From JAQBQZ01 sp964554765 (GTDB lineage: Bacteria > Patescibacteriota > Minisyncoccia > Phycocordibacterales > CAIRYW01): DNA of 64,000 nucleotides. Location: assembly GCA_964554765.1 (NCBI GenBank), contig CAZKPS010000001.1, positions 110,277-174,276 of the forward strand, read 5' to 3'. Shown piece by piece: positions 1 through 8,444 of this stretch (positions within the stretch are counted from its first letter, which is position 1; every line of letters begins with the position of its first letter). Made by a program: the position numbers and the translations under genes. The notes under the pieces were generated by a model, which made no database searches, had not been told where the DNA came from, and was given only the letters and a program-made list of their open reading frames with translations.

Positions 1-20
1 AAATTCCTTATTTAAGAAAA

Positions 21-188
21 TTAATCTCTCGCTTCCTTTATCGCTTGTATGAGTGCATCACGATCATAACCGCCAACAACAGGATATTCTTCAAGCACTT
101 TGGGCTCTTCGTTTAATATATCAGCGATTTCGCTTGATTGATTAATTCCTTCTTCGTTTGAGTCTAGAAAATTATTTTCTCCGTTCAT
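21..188 (-). CDS. Small acidic hypothetical protein (55 aa)
   Basis: An open frame of 55 residues runs from an ATG at 188 to a TAA at 21. The product is acidic, with many Glu and Asp in the first half, and ends in a short helix-like tail (AIKEAR). No signal peptide, membrane segment or known domain is visible. A hairpin (TTGAGAG/CTCTCAA arms, about 204-220) lies just upstream of the start on this strand and could be part of its leader. The codon pattern looks like normal coding sequence for this genome, but the short length makes it uncertain. Function unknown. Confidence 0.5.
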   Translation of the reverse strand: MNGENNFLDSNEEGINQSSEIADILNEEPKVLEEYPVVGGYDRDALIQAIKEARD

Positions 189-310
189 ATGATGTTGGGT
201 TGAGAGATTACAAAACTCTCAAGATTGAATTTAATTGTTTAACGTAAACTCATTACGATGCAATACGGAGAATGATAGATAAACAGATGATTGATGACAG
301 AATTTCTGAT

Positions 311-425
311 GGGATAAGTGAATCGGTCACAAATAATTTATTCACCTTCGTTCATAAATTTTTGCGACCCCGGCTCGCTTGTTTCCAAAGCTTTGGAAAC
401 ACAGCTCCGCCCTTCGATTCCCTTA
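311..425 (-). repeat. tRNA-Gly(TCC) T-arm mirror element
   Basis: On the minus strand this lies immediately downstream of tRNA-Gly(TCC). One end (413-425) is a perfect 13-bp inverted copy of the tRNA T-arm/acceptor strand at 490-502. The other end (311-325) is a direct copy of tRNA bases 486-500 with one mismatch. Inside are a perfect 20-bp palindrome at 381-400 (GTTTCCAAAGCTTTGGAAAC) and the blocks ATCGGTCACAA and GCGACCCCGGCTCG. Both blocks recur at the same offsets in the element beside tRNA-Gly(GCC). Between it and the tRNA sit a small hairpin (427-448) and an 11-bp stem (451-461 with 479-489) that uses the tRNA acceptor strand. It looks non-coding. Confidence 0.75.
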
Positions 426-482
426 CGTGAGTCGAACTATCGACTCACTGTCCCGCACATTATCGTCGCAGGCTCCTCAATG

Positions 483-553
483 TGCGGGATAAGGGAATCG
501 AACCCTTGTCTACTGCTTGGAAGGCAGTCATTCTACCACTAAACCAATCCCGC
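483..553 (-). tRNA. tRNA-Gly (anticodon TCC)
   Basis: A complete cloverleaf can be drawn on the minus strand: a 7-bp acceptor stem (GCGGGAT with ATCCCGC), an anticodon arm with stem ACTGC/GCAGT and loop CTTCCAA giving anticodon TCC, and a T-arm containing TTCGATT. The discriminator base is A and CCA is not encoded. A promoter with TTGAAT, 17 bp and TATAGT lies just upstream. The 3' acceptor strand is also half of a downstream hairpin. Confidence 0.95.
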
Positions 554-567
554 GTTATATACTGACC

Positions 568-596
568 ACTATAGCAGATTTTACAGCTCAATTCAA
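568..596 (-). promoter_or_regulatory. Promoter of tRNA-Gly(TCC)
   Basis: On the minus strand, TTGAAT (-35) and TATAGT (-10) are separated by exactly 17 bp. Transcription would start roughly 10 bases upstream of the mature tRNA 5' end. Confidence 0.7.
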
Positions 597-765
597 CTTG
601 ATAATAATTCACCTTTCAGATTCTCTGAAAGAATGAATTTGAGCTATAATAGTATTCAACATAGTCCGCAACAAAAGCGAGTCACCCATAAATTTATTGA
701 ACTATCATCATGGACAAAATATCCATAACATCATTATCAACAGTCACTAATCTTTTCTAGTAGAG

Positions 766-2013
766 ATGACGTCACCATTGATAAAATCTCTTGCACATCT
801 AATCGTTGCGATTATGACATTCCTCGGATGGAATGTTTCGGAATACGAGTATTTACTTCCTTCGCCAATACAGTTAGCAATAGATTCAACTATAGATGAG
901 GAACACCTCGACAAGACTTCAACATCGACTCCAACACAAAAAAATTCAGATGATGAATTTTATAAATTCATACCTGTCGAAAAACCAAAAGGAATTGAGC
1001 CGAAAAAAGTCTCAATCAAAAAACAGCAGGACAAACTGACCCCAGAAAAGACACCAGAGCAAACTAAGACGCGACCTACTTACTACCCTGCTCCTACAAC
1101 AAAAGTCACCCAAATAAAAAATGAAATTAAAAATATTATAAACGAAATAGTTCCGCCCGAAACACCTGCACAAGCGACAGCAAAAAGAGAGATTCTCAGC
1201 ACTGAAGAAAAAATAAAGAAGGCGGTAGTAAATATTTTCTGTAGTCGAACAGTAGGAAATAAAATTCAGAAGATTACAGGTAGCGGAGTCATCATCGACG
1301 AGAAGGGAGTTATCATCACAAATGCTCATGTAGCAGAATACTTTCTGCTAGCAGAAAGTAACAACAATACCGATTGTTCCATCAGGACTGGATCACCCGC
1401 TATCACTTCTTATAAGGCGAAACTCGTCTACCTACCGACAGCATGGGTGAACGCAAACAAAAATAATCTGTCTCTTGCTACACTTACAGGAACAGGGCAA
1501 GATGATTATGCTATTCTAGTCATCACGGGACGAGCTCGGACTGACGCTCCGAATATTCCTCTAGAGTTTCTTGAAACTACAGATGATTATCCGAGTCAAA
1601 ACCAAAGTGTATTTGTTGCAGGATATCCTGCGGGATTTAGTGAAGTCAGACTCCTCGACAGTGCTCTCTACGAACTTACAAAACCGACAACCATCACACG
1701 ACTCTCAAGCTTTAATGGGTCTTCTGCAGATGTGGTAAACACGGGACCAACATCGGTTGCTGAACACGGCTCATCAGGTGGTGGAGTCATTGATACCAAC
1801 GGAAATCTAATTGCACTTATCGCCGCAACAACTATCGATAGCAAGACTGGCTTGAAAAATATTCAGGCGATCACACTCCCCTACATCAAACAAAGTATAA
1901 GAAGTTATTCAGGCAAAAGTCTTGACTCACTCATATCAAATGCAAAAAGCGAAGCAGATAATTTTGAAAAAACATCTCTACCAATTCTGGTAAATACGTT
2001 GTTGGGAAACTAA
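766..2013 (+). CDS. Membrane-anchored trypsin-like serine protease
   Basis: A 415-residue protein with a hydrophobic N-terminal segment (about residues 8-21), a charged Pro/Lys/Thr-rich linker to about residue 140, and a trypsin-like domain. The catalytic triad is visible: His188 in TNAHV, Asp247 in DDYAILV and Ser337 in GSSGGG. No PDZ domain follows the protease domain, unlike DegP/HtrA. It probably acts outside the membrane in surface protein processing or quality control; the substrate is unknown. It is monocistronic: a TATAAT lies near 645 and a rho-independent terminator follows at 2066. The start is the first ATG in the frame. Confidence 0.85.
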   Translation: MTSPLIKSLAHLIVAIMTFLGWNVSEYEYLLPSPIQLAIDSTIDEEHLDKTSTSTPTQKNSDDEFYKFIPVEKPKGIEPKKVSIKKQQDKLTPEKTPEQTKTRPTYYPAPTTKVTQIKNEIKNIINEIVPPETPAQATAKREILSTEEKIKKAVVNIFCSRTVGNKIQKITGSGVIIDEKGVIITNAHVAEYFLLAESNNNTDCSIRTGSPAITSYKAKLVYLPTAWVNANKNNLSLATLTGTGQDDYAILVITGRARTDAPNIPLEFLETTDDYPSQNQSVFVAGYPAGFSEVRLLDSALYELTKPTTITRLSSFNGSSADVVNTGPTSVAEHGSSGGGVIDTNGNLIALIAATTIDSKTGLKNIQAITLPYIKQSIRSYSGKSLDSLISNAKSEADNFEKTSLPILVNTLLGN

Positions 2014-2065
2014 GGAACAGCTTAGGAGAAAATGCAGCTTAGAAGCTTGTGAGCTTTTAATTCAG

Positions 2066-2094
2066 AATACCGAACCTTTAGGTTTGGTATTTTG
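2066..2094 (+). terminator. Rho-independent terminator after the protease gene
   Basis: A hairpin with 11-bp arms (AATACCGAACC / GGTTTGGTATT, loop TTTA) is followed by T-rich sequence. Confidence 0.8.
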
Positions 2095-2173
2095 TTTTGT
2101 ATCCCCCCTCCTTTAAGATAAGGGGGGGGGCTGGGGTGAATATGATTTCACTTGGATACTTGTCACTTGAAAC

Positions 2174-2193
2174 CCTGCCTGCCGGCAGGCAGG
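2174..2193. repeat. 20-bp perfect GC-rich palindrome
   Basis: CCTGCCTGCCGGCAGGCAGG is its own reverse complement, in otherwise AT-rich intergenic DNA between two convergent genes. A second inverted repeat (arms about 2205-2223 and 2239-2258) follows and may end the minus-strand RNHCP transcript. The palindrome could be a dispersed repeat or a protein site; its function is unknown. Confidence 0.6.
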
Positions 2194-2244
2194 TTGATTA
2201 CTTCCAAATTCAATAAACCAAATCTAATTCTTTTCTGTTTTGGT

Positions 2245-2550
2245 TTACTGAATTTGGCGTTTCACAATTTTTATCGCCACATCAAAGTCATCATCTGGTG
2301 CCATCTTGTTTCGTTTCTCATAACTACATTTCACACACTTATGCGTGAGAATATAAGTGTTATTCAGAGATTCTATTTTGATTAACTTCATTAACCCACC
2401 ACAGTTTGCTCCCCTATCTCCAGGAAATACATCAACATGTTTTGAATACAGACACTTCGGACAATGGTTTGTGAAACCGTTCCCAATAACTTCTACACCA
2501 CAATGCTCGCAAATAAAATTTTCTTTTTTCTTTTGAAATTTTTGAGACAT
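2245..2550 (-). CDS. RNHCP domain zinc-binding protein
   Basis: A 101-residue protein with the RNHCP family signature: FICEHCG (residues 12-18), NHCPKCL, SKHVD and PGDRGANCGG, then a second CVKC pair. The Cys and His residues are arranged as zinc ligands. The family is widespread and its biochemical role is not established; a nucleic-acid-associated function is a guess. It is the last gene of a minus-strand run with the hydrolase (3 bp upstream) and the ATP-grasp gene. A TAAAAT five bases before the ATG could give it its own near-leaderless promoter. Confidence 0.8.
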   Translation of the reverse strand: MSQKFQKKKENFICEHCGVEVIGNGFTNHCPKCLYSKHVDVFPGDRGANCGGLMKLIKIESLNNTYILTHKCVKCSYEKRNKMAPDDDFDVAIKIVKRQIQ

Positions 2551-2553
2551 ATA

Positions 2554-3318
2554 TTATTTTATCCAATTCGTTACAATTGACCTAAATTCTTCTTGTTTTT
2601 TTTCATCACCACTTAAACTATGTTCTGCTTCTGGCATGCAAATATATCCCACTCTATCTTTATTGGTTGCAGCATTAATAAAACTTTGAACAGTCTCATG
2701 TGGAATAATCTTATCTTTACCCGATTCAACAACAAGAAGTTTCCCTTCATATTTATGCAAAGCTCGGAGTGACTTTGTCTCATCTGAATTATGTAATTTC
2801 CTCCTCCATTCCATAATTTCGGGATCTTCTGAGCCTCTCACTCCAGATATCTCGAAATCATCATCTCTGTAATCAGCAGGTGCTCGAAGTAAAAGTTTTT
2901 TGATTCTTCTTTCCTCCGTTAAAATTGTCCCGAGATATGCTCCGAAACTAGATCCAACAACATTGATATTTTCTGGATTCACCTCACTTCTTGTCGAAAG
3001 AAAATCATAGGCCGCTCTCACATCACTTAAGAATTCCTTTTTTGAAAATCTATTAGGATCTCCCCCTTCGATTCCATGATCCCTCAAATTAAAAGTAAGA
3101 GATGCCACCTTTTGTTTTGCAAGATCTTTTGCAATGTCAAATGATCCATCTTGTTTACTTCCCCAGCCATGAACAAATAAAACTCCAGGAATTTTATCCT
3201 CAACATTGTGTGGCAAAAATATTTGTCCGTGAAGTTCTACCTCTCCATTTTTGATGACAACAGATTCTTCATTTATTTCAGTCATCATTTCATTTCTGTT
3301 TGAATATTGATCTTTCAT
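2554..3318 (-). CDS. Alpha/beta hydrolase (dienelactone hydrolase/esterase type)
   Basis: A 254-residue cytoplasmic alpha/beta hydrolase. The oxyanion region is FVHGWG, the nucleophile is Ser124 in VGSSFG, the likely acid is Asp202 in GKDKIIP, and the His is His233 in EAEHS. Spacing and length match the dienelactone hydrolase/BAAT-like group. The substrate cannot be read from sequence. Its start overlaps the stop of the ATP-grasp gene by 4 bp, so the two are probably translationally coupled and may act in one pathway. Confidence 0.85.
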   Translation of the reverse strand: MKDQYSNRNEMMTEINEESVVIKNGEVELHGQIFLPHNVEDKIPGVLFVHGWGSKQDGSFDIAKDLAKQKVASLTFNLRDHGIEGGDPNRFSKKEFLSDVRAAYDFLSTRSEVNPENINVVGSSFGAYLGTILTEERRIKKLLLRAPADYRDDDFEISGVRGSEDPEIMEWRRKLHNSDETKSLRALHKYEGKLLVVESGKDKIIPHETVQSFINAATNKDRVGYICMPEAEHSLSGDEKKQEEFRSIVTNWIK

Positions 3319-4775
3319 TTATTTTTGTCAGCTTGTATGATCGTCTTTGCGAATCTATCCACCAAAAAAGCAGCTCGTTCTTCTATCTCGTGAGAAGATT
3401 TAGCGATGCTATATGGAAAAATAAATTTGAAAAGTCTCGGCACATTTTTTTCAATTGGTTTATTTATTTGTGGCACAGTATCAACAATCAAAAAATCATT
3501 TTTATCTTTCAAATCTTTAAGTGTTATTCCAGGACCTTTATACATAAGCGAGTCGATCTCTTTCATATAATTATAAATACCAGCAACAATTGGTAGCCGT
3601 AACGCAGTAATTTCTTTTGGAGAAAAACTGACATGGGAAAAACCAGAGTGTTGTTTTAGATTTCTATTCACCTCCACAAAATCAAATTCAACATCAATGT
3701 CCAAGTGGCTCGCAAGATGGAAGAATTCAAGTGGTGGTATTTTCTTATGAATCATTGAAAGGGAGTGGAGAAGTAGTGATCCAGTAAATCGAGGATTACA
3801 TTCAATAGCAAATATTTCTTTTTTGTTCTTATCATACAAAAAATCGACTCCAAATACCCCTTTATACCCCAATTTCTCTAGATGACCTCCTACGAGCTCA
3901 ATTACTCTTTTTGCATCTTCCTCAGTATCCGGTGACCAATTAGTAAACTCTAAATCATTACCAAAAAAAATTCCATTTTTAGGAACACCCTGGAGAGATT
4001 CTGGGACATCAACAAATTGCAGTTGCAGTGGTCCAGACAGCACCCCTTTTTTTGTGATACATCCAAGCATTGATGTAGAATAACCCTCAATAAACTCTGT
4101 AACAACCAATTCTTCAAAATCCCCGCTTTTGTTTAGACCCGAAATACAACTACTAAAATCACTCTCATCGTGTATAAAAAATGTACCTTCATTACCCCCA
4201 GTTTCCTTGTCCCCTCTTTGAATAACAAACGATCCATTAAACTCAGAAAATAGCTCACTAAAACTTTTACCAAAAAAAATCTCCTTTTTGTAAATAGTAG
4301 ACTTGGCGGTTTTGATTCCCAAATCCTTTAATAAATTTCTAAAATTACTTTTATACTTAACATCGTTGCAAAGATAGGGACTGTTACCAATAAAAGGGAT
4401 ATTTAAATGATTGAGATCGTCAACCAATCCTTCGGTCATTGTATAAAACATAAGATGCGTCCCTTTGGGCTGGGAAGTATAAAATCTCTGAAAAGCTTCA
4501 GATTTGACTAAAAAGCCGGTTCCATGGACTCGACTCGCAAGTCCTGGATTTTTGTCTTCGAGAGTATAAATATCGAAATACTTTTCCAAAAGATCTACAT
4601 CGCTTGATCTTTTTACCGAATAAATAGAATAATTATCGAGAAAAAGTGAAGGAATAATTCGTGTATAAGGAGCAACCCCAACAGAAAGGATTCTTGTCTC
4701 ATTCATTTTTTTAATTACTTCTTCAATATTTGAGATTAAAGATTTCCATTCCAAAAAGTTAATTTTTTTATTCAT
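3315..4775 (-). CDS. ATP-grasp domain protein
   Basis: About 486 residues. The middle carries an ATP-grasp fold: a glycine-rich ATP loop (DKETGGNEG), the FIEG segment, and the metal-binding end FAIECNPRFTGS. Such enzymes form carboxylate-amine or carboxylate-thiol bonds through acyl-phosphates; the partner substrates are not identifiable. I chose the ATG at 4775 rather than one at 4793, because TATAAT lies nine bases before it and the 4793 start would lie across that box. The gene starts immediately after the terminator of the upstream gene and leads an operon with the hydrolase and RNHCP genes. Confidence 0.8.
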   Translation of the reverse strand: MNKKINFLEWKSLISNIEEVIKKMNETRILSVGVAPYTRIIPSLFLDNYSIYSVKRSSDVDLLEKYFDIYTLEDKNPGLASRVHGTGFLVKSEAFQRFYTSQPKGTHLMFYTMTEGLVDDLNHLNIPFIGNSPYLCNDVKYKSNFRNLLKDLGIKTAKSTIYKKEIFFGKSFSELFSEFNGSFVIQRGDKETGGNEGTFFIHDESDFSSCISGLNKSGDFEELVVTEFIEGYSTSMLGCITKKGVLSGPLQLQFVDVPESLQGVPKNGIFFGNDLEFTNWSPDTEEDAKRVIELVGGHLEKLGYKGVFGVDFLYDKNKKEIFAIECNPRFTGSLLLHSLSMIHKKIPPLEFFHLASHLDIDVEFDFVEVNRNLKQHSGFSHVSFSPKEITALRLPIVAGIYNYMKEIDSLMYKGPGITLKDLKDKNDFLIVDTVPQINKPIEKNVPRLFKFIFPYSIAKSSHEIEERAAFLVDRFAKTIIQADKNK

Positions 4776-4794
4776 TGCAATAAAATTATACATT

Positions 4795-4830
4795 AAAAAA
4801 GCGAGGGTGTCCTTTCGGTCACCCTCGCTT
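4795..4830 (-). terminator. Terminator of the cold-shock-domain gene
   Basis: On the minus strand, AAGCGAGGGTG and CACCCTCGCTT pair around a GAAA-type loop and are followed by TTTTTT, a strong intrinsic terminator. It separates the 4842-5951 gene from the ATP-grasp operon. Confidence 0.9.
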
Positions 4831-4841
4831 CGTATTCATCA

Positions 4842-5951
4842 CTATTCGATTCCTTTCATACCAAGCGGTGCAATGTAAGCCTCCGAGTCAAAACGGAGTT
4901 TGCTGACCTTGTGTTTACCCGACTCTATCTTAGAGGCGAAGGAGACGGGTTGACCCGGCTCCAGAATAGGGAATTCATCTCCCTTGCAGAGTTGACGACC
5001 TTGCGGATCAACAATCTGCTTGAAATGAACGAAGTGGAGATTACCATCGTTGCCGATCACGTTGCCGTAACCACAAAGAAGGTTATACCATGCCACCTGG
5101 CCCACCATTGCGCACCCGTTAGCAACCGCTTCTGGTGTCGCCTCGAGATGATTTGAGATTGGGAACCATCCCGCCACTTCACAGTCACTCAATCGTGCCG
5201 AGCGATTATTGGTGACAGCGTATTCCACAAGCTGAGCAAACATGCCGGGGAAGATCTTGGCATAATCTGCACCCGGATAAGCATCGTCCGAACGAGTCGG
5301 GATGATCGTACTGCAAACACCGGAGTACCAATGGGATGTGACACCCATCTGCTTCGCCAGAGCTTCACGAGTACGAACCACTTGACCTTGGTAGATACTC
5401 TGCACGCCGGCATAAAAGTAACCATTGCGAGTAATGAGACTCACTTGTACTTGATGGAACTCTCCAGAAGGCTTCAAGAAAACCAAATCCACATTGTCTT
5501 GCCCTCGCACCCGAGTATGGGGACGATAATCTTTCCAGGCAACAGGTACGACGAGCGAAGGTACGGGGTCAGCCGTAACATCACTCATCTTACCTTCTTT
5601 GAAATGAAAGATTTTGACCCCATTTTCAGCGAGCCGATAAATGTGGAGCACGATATCCTTGACCTGACCTGAACCCTCGCCAGTGTAGTTGAGCCTTGCT
5701 AGGCGATGAGTGACGCTGCCAGTTTCTTCCTCCGAGAACTGAGCACTTGACCGATTTGTTCCGATGCGGAGGCTACCGAAGCCCTTCGAGGAAATTTTGA
5801 GTTCCCCTTCTTCGAAAGCCCATAGCTGGGAGTTTCTTTTCAGAAGTTCAGTTGGCAACGGTTTTTTTGCGAGAGCGTAAGCCTCACAAAGAACGTCGAA
5901 CAGGGGGGTGACAAGTTGATTGCCACCTGTAGCGGATGTGGTAGTAAGCAT
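4842..5951 (-). CDS. Hypothetical protein with C-terminal cold-shock-like domain
   Basis: A 369-residue protein. The first ~270 residues match no family I recognise. The last ~85 look like a cold-shock (CSD) nucleic-acid-binding domain: GQVAWYNLLCGYGNVI resembles the GxVKWFNxxxGYGFI core and FVHFKQI the FVHFSAI core, followed by a GQPVSF strand. The ATG at 5951 is preferred over an upstream TTG at 6008. A consensus promoter at 6078-6106 gives a ~120-nt leader. Base and codon use look more GC-rich than in neighbouring genes, suggesting transfer or distinct constraint. An RNA-binding role is inferred. Confidence 0.7.
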   Translation of the reverse strand: MLTTTSATGGNQLVTPLFDVLCEAYALAKKPLPTELLKRNSQLWAFEEGELKISSKGFGSLRIGTNRSSAQFSEEETGSVTHRLARLNYTGEGSGQVKDIVLHIYRLAENGVKIFHFKEGKMSDVTADPVPSLVVPVAWKDYRPHTRVRGQDNVDLVFLKPSGEFHQVQVSLITRNGYFYAGVQSIYQGQVVRTREALAKQMGVTSHWYSGVCSTIIPTRSDDAYPGADYAKIFPGMFAQLVEYAVTNNRSARLSDCEVAGWFPISNHLEATPEAVANGCAMVGQVAWYNLLCGYGNVIGNDGNLHFVHFKQIVDPQGRQLCKGDEFPILEPGQPVSFASKIESGKHKVSKLRFDSEAYIAPLGMKGIE

Positions 5952-6077
5952 GATCTTAAGATTGGGTCGTTGTCTTGTTTTTGTTGCGGAGCAACCATTG
6001 AAAATCAAGAAGATTTCCCATGGTTACTTCGCACCAAAATATCGAATTAAGTGATTTCAAAGTTCAATCCTGTTACA

Positions 6078-6106
6078 ATTATATACTGAATTTGACAAAA
6101 AGTCAA
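6078..6106 (-). promoter_or_regulatory. Sigma70-type promoter for the cold-shock-domain gene
   Basis: On the minus strand, TTGACT and TATAAT are separated by 17 bp. The predicted leader to the ATG at 5951 is about 120 nt and contains an AACCAT/ATGGTT inverted repeat, so this gene is not leaderless. Confidence 0.75.
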
Positions 6107-6167
6107 CATAATGTCAGCAACAAAATTACCCTTATTTGAAAGGGTGTTTGTCACTCTGGCCATAAAA

Positions 6168-7211
6168 TTAGAACTTCGACTTCAGCCCCTCCACTACTAA
6201 ATCCACCACCTTATTATATGGAATCATTGTCGGAGTAATATCTGTAGTAGTAAGCGACCCATTAAATGCAGAATCCTTTGTATGAAAAAGATACCATGGT
6301 ATATCATCTATTGCCCCTTCGCCGCCTAAGATATTTTTGTCTTTAATCTTTATCTCTCCCCACCTATAGAACTGCTCGGCCATTCGTAGAAGAATAATTG
6401 AGTTCGTAAGATCAAGCCCTCTCTTTTGATAGGTGAATATTGCCACGTTACCTCGACTACTAAATTGAATTATGAGTTGAGCTCTTTTGGAACGGAATGC
6501 TTTATTGATTTCTTCGTTATCTGACGTCACTACTGCCATATCTATCGGTTGTCCGTCACTCCCAATAAATCTTTCTTTCACTGCACCATCGAATTCCCTA
6601 AGCGCAGATTGATATTGATCGTCTTGGTACTTTCTTGCTTTCACAATCATATCCTTCCAAAATCCCAAATCTTCACTTTTTAATTCTTCAAGAATCCCCT
6701 CTGTACCCGCTACGGTAAATGGACATATCTCTCCCCTCTCAAGGAAAAATCTGATGTGGGCCATATATGCAATTTCTGCCCAACGATATATTTTTTCAGA
6801 ATCTAGTTTGAAACAAGAATGTAAAAACTTGATACCAATAGATAGTGAGTCCTTATCTTTTGCAGGTGCAAGATCTTCTTCTTTAATAATATTTAAAATT
6901 CCTTGCAGCTCTGGTTTATTTTCTATCCCGAGATATTTTGCAACGAGAGTTGCACACACTTCCCCACTCTCTCTTTCTTTGTCCGCAGTCGCATGCTCGT
7001 CAAAAGGCCCACCACCTACACCAAGAAATACAGTGTCCGGAAAATCCAAGTATGTTTTATTATTTGGCAATTTCCCTGCACCAAGAAACTCTACTTTTGC
7101 AGTGGAGACACCTGGAAGCTTTTCTTCCCCTTCGGGGAATTTTTTAAGCAACATCAAAGCCACCAGTTCATCTGCGTGCGGTCGGTTATGTGTGATGATT
7201 TTGGTGATCAT
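6168..7211 (-). CDS. MYG1/DHH-like putative phosphoesterase
   Basis: A 347-residue protein. The N-terminus has THNRPHADELVALMLL and later VFLGVGGGPFDEH, resembling the metal-binding Asp/His motifs of the MYG1 (UPF0160) branch of DHH-type phosphoesterases. MYG1 relatives are RNA exonucleases; that activity here is inference. No membrane segments are seen. It is monocistronic, with a small hairpin (ACCCTT/AAGGGT, about 6127-6144) after the stop. A perfect 7-bp-arm inverted repeat (GATTCTA/TAGAATC, 7232-7248) lies in the upstream region. Confidence 0.5.
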   Translation of the reverse strand: MITKIITHNRPHADELVALMLLKKFPEGEEKLPGVSTAKVEFLGAGKLPNNKTYLDFPDTVFLGVGGGPFDEHATADKERESGEVCATLVAKYLGIENKPELQGILNIIKEEDLAPAKDKDSLSIGIKFLHSCFKLDSEKIYRWAEIAYMAHIRFFLERGEICPFTVAGTEGILEELKSEDLGFWKDMIVKARKYQDDQYQSALREFDGAVKERFIGSDGQPIDMAVVTSDNEEINKAFRSKRAQLIIQFSSRGNVAIFTYQKRGLDLTNSIILLRMAEQFYRWGEIKIKDKNILGGEGAIDDIPWYLFHTKDSAFNGSLTTTDITPTMIPYNKVVDLVVEGLKSKF

Positions 7212-7325
7212 AAGATATGCTGATCTCTTACAATGATTCTAAAATAGAATCCGTGGACCGAATCCCTACGGGCCACAGATGTATAACATACATCTGTCTC
7301 AAATTAGTTTTTAATCAATTTCTCA

Positions 7326-7439
7326 TTTTTACATTTAATCTGCGATTTCGGGACGCCGGGATTTGAACCCGGACTGAATGCTCCCAAAGCATTTATGCTA
7401 CCGTTACACCACGTCCCGTTAAAAGATTAAATGTAAAAA
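7326..7439. repeat. 16-bp inverted repeat flanking tRNA-Pro
   Basis: TTTTTACATTTAATCT (7326-7341) and AGATTAAATGTAAAAA (7424-7439) are exact reverse complements on either side of the tRNA, 6 bp from each end. In a precursor transcript the leader and trailer could pair and extend the acceptor stem. Confidence 0.85.
7348..7418 (-). tRNA. tRNA-Pro (anticodon TGG)
   Basis: The minus-strand cloverleaf has acceptor arms CGGGACG/CGTCCCG, anticodon stem AATGC/GCATT with loop TTTGGGA (anticodon TGG, G37), and a T-arm with TTCAAAT. The discriminator is A and CCA is not encoded. Confidence 0.95.
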
Positions 7440-7555
7440 TAAAAACTTGATGAAATTGTCAAAAAACTAATTATCGCCCCAAAGCACTTACTGCCGAGTC
7501 ACCACCACTCCGTTATCGGTAGATATTATCACAAAATCCAAAAATATCTAGACAC

Positions 7556-8284
7556 CTACTCACTTTTCTCCCAGAGCATCTTCCAAACCGATCTGAGACT
7601 CTCGGCAATTGATTGATTTTTGATGATGATTCCCATCTCGTCTTTAGTTGAAAGCATCGCCACTTTATCGTCGAAGATCATAATTTCATTATTTATCCTG
7701 TGGTTTTCTGGTATCAGACGCACCTCTCTCAAAACTTCCTCCCCTTCTCTCTTATCCTGTTCCCCCACTTCACCACCTGGAGCGAATCCTCGAACCCTAA
7801 TCCCCTTCTTAACCCTCTGCCTTACATAATTATCTACATACTCCCCACCAAAATACTCCTTCACCTCTTTGGAATTTGTAAAAGTCAAAATCTCTCCCTT
7901 TGATAATAAACTTTCTTCATAGATTTGCTTAAGACCCTCCCTTGTACTGACAGTTGTGATTCTTGGCCTTTTCTCATTATTTTTATTTTTGACCAAGTCA
8001 ACTAGACTCTCCTCGAGTATCCCGAGCCCCTCTTTATGTTTCTTTATCAGAATCTGAGGATTGAGCGCCCCAAAGTACATAACACCCTTCATCTTAAACC
8101 CTGACACAATACCTCTACTCGAAAGGCGCTTCAGGACCTCAAAATTAGTAATCCGATTTAGCTTTGATTCTCTAGCAATCTGACTATTTGTTGCCGAACC
8201 GAGCCCAAGGAGTGCTAAATAAACCGCCGCCTCGTTCTCCGAGAATCCTAATCCACCAAGTTCTTTCCTGATATCAATCTGCAT
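7556..8284 (-). CDS. TrmB-family transcriptional regulator
   Basis: A 242-residue protein. Residues ~1-75 form a winged helix-turn-helix of the TrmB type (GFSENEAAVYLALLGLGSATNSQIARESKLNR begins the domain); the rest is the effector-binding-like domain seen in CPR TrmB proteins, ending EMGIIIKNQSIAESLRSVWKMLWE. Archaeal TrmB binds sugars; the CPR ligands are unknown. I take the ATG at 8284 rather than the TTG at 8290. The upstream region is very AT-rich and may hold an autoregulatory operator. It is one of four paralogs in the window. Confidence 0.85.
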   Translation of the reverse strand: MQIDIRKELGGLGFSENEAAVYLALLGLGSATNSQIARESKLNRITNFEVLKRLSSRGIVSGFKMKGVMYFGALNPQILIKKHKEGLGILEESLVDLVKNKNNEKRPRITTVSTREGLKQIYEESLLSKGEILTFTNSKEVKEYFGGEYVDNYVRQRVKKGIRVRGFAPGGEVGEQDKREGEEVLREVRLIPENHRINNEIMIFDDKVAMLSTKDEMGIIIKNQSIAESLRSVWKMLWEKSE

Positions 8285-8418
8285 ATTCAAATTCTTGTTT
8301 TTGACTTATAATCTTTGACTATCCTTTAGTTGTAATATTTTTCTACAGTAAATTAATTATATATTATATTGTATATTAGTCAATTTTAAGTATTTTCGTA
8401 ATATAAATTTACAATTAT

Positions 8419-8434
8419 GTTTTCACGTGTAACA
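8419..8434. promoter_or_regulatory. parS-like palindrome 1
   Basis: GTTTTCACGTGTAACA matches the ParB site consensus TGTTTCACGTGAAACA at 13 of 16 positions, including the CACGTG centre. It lies just upstream of the small ORF at 8445. Confidence 0.5.
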
Positions 8435-8444
8435 CTGAAGCTCT

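Noticed and set aside
318..542. 74-codon frame overlapping tRNA-Gly(TCC), and a 115-codon frame at 10029-10376 overlapping tRNA-Gly(GCC)
   Set aside because: Both read antisense through a tRNA gene and its structured downstream element.
2152..2385. 77-codon plus-strand frame opposite the RNHCP gene
   Set aside because: The minus-strand frame has a clear family match; the plus frame is its shadow.
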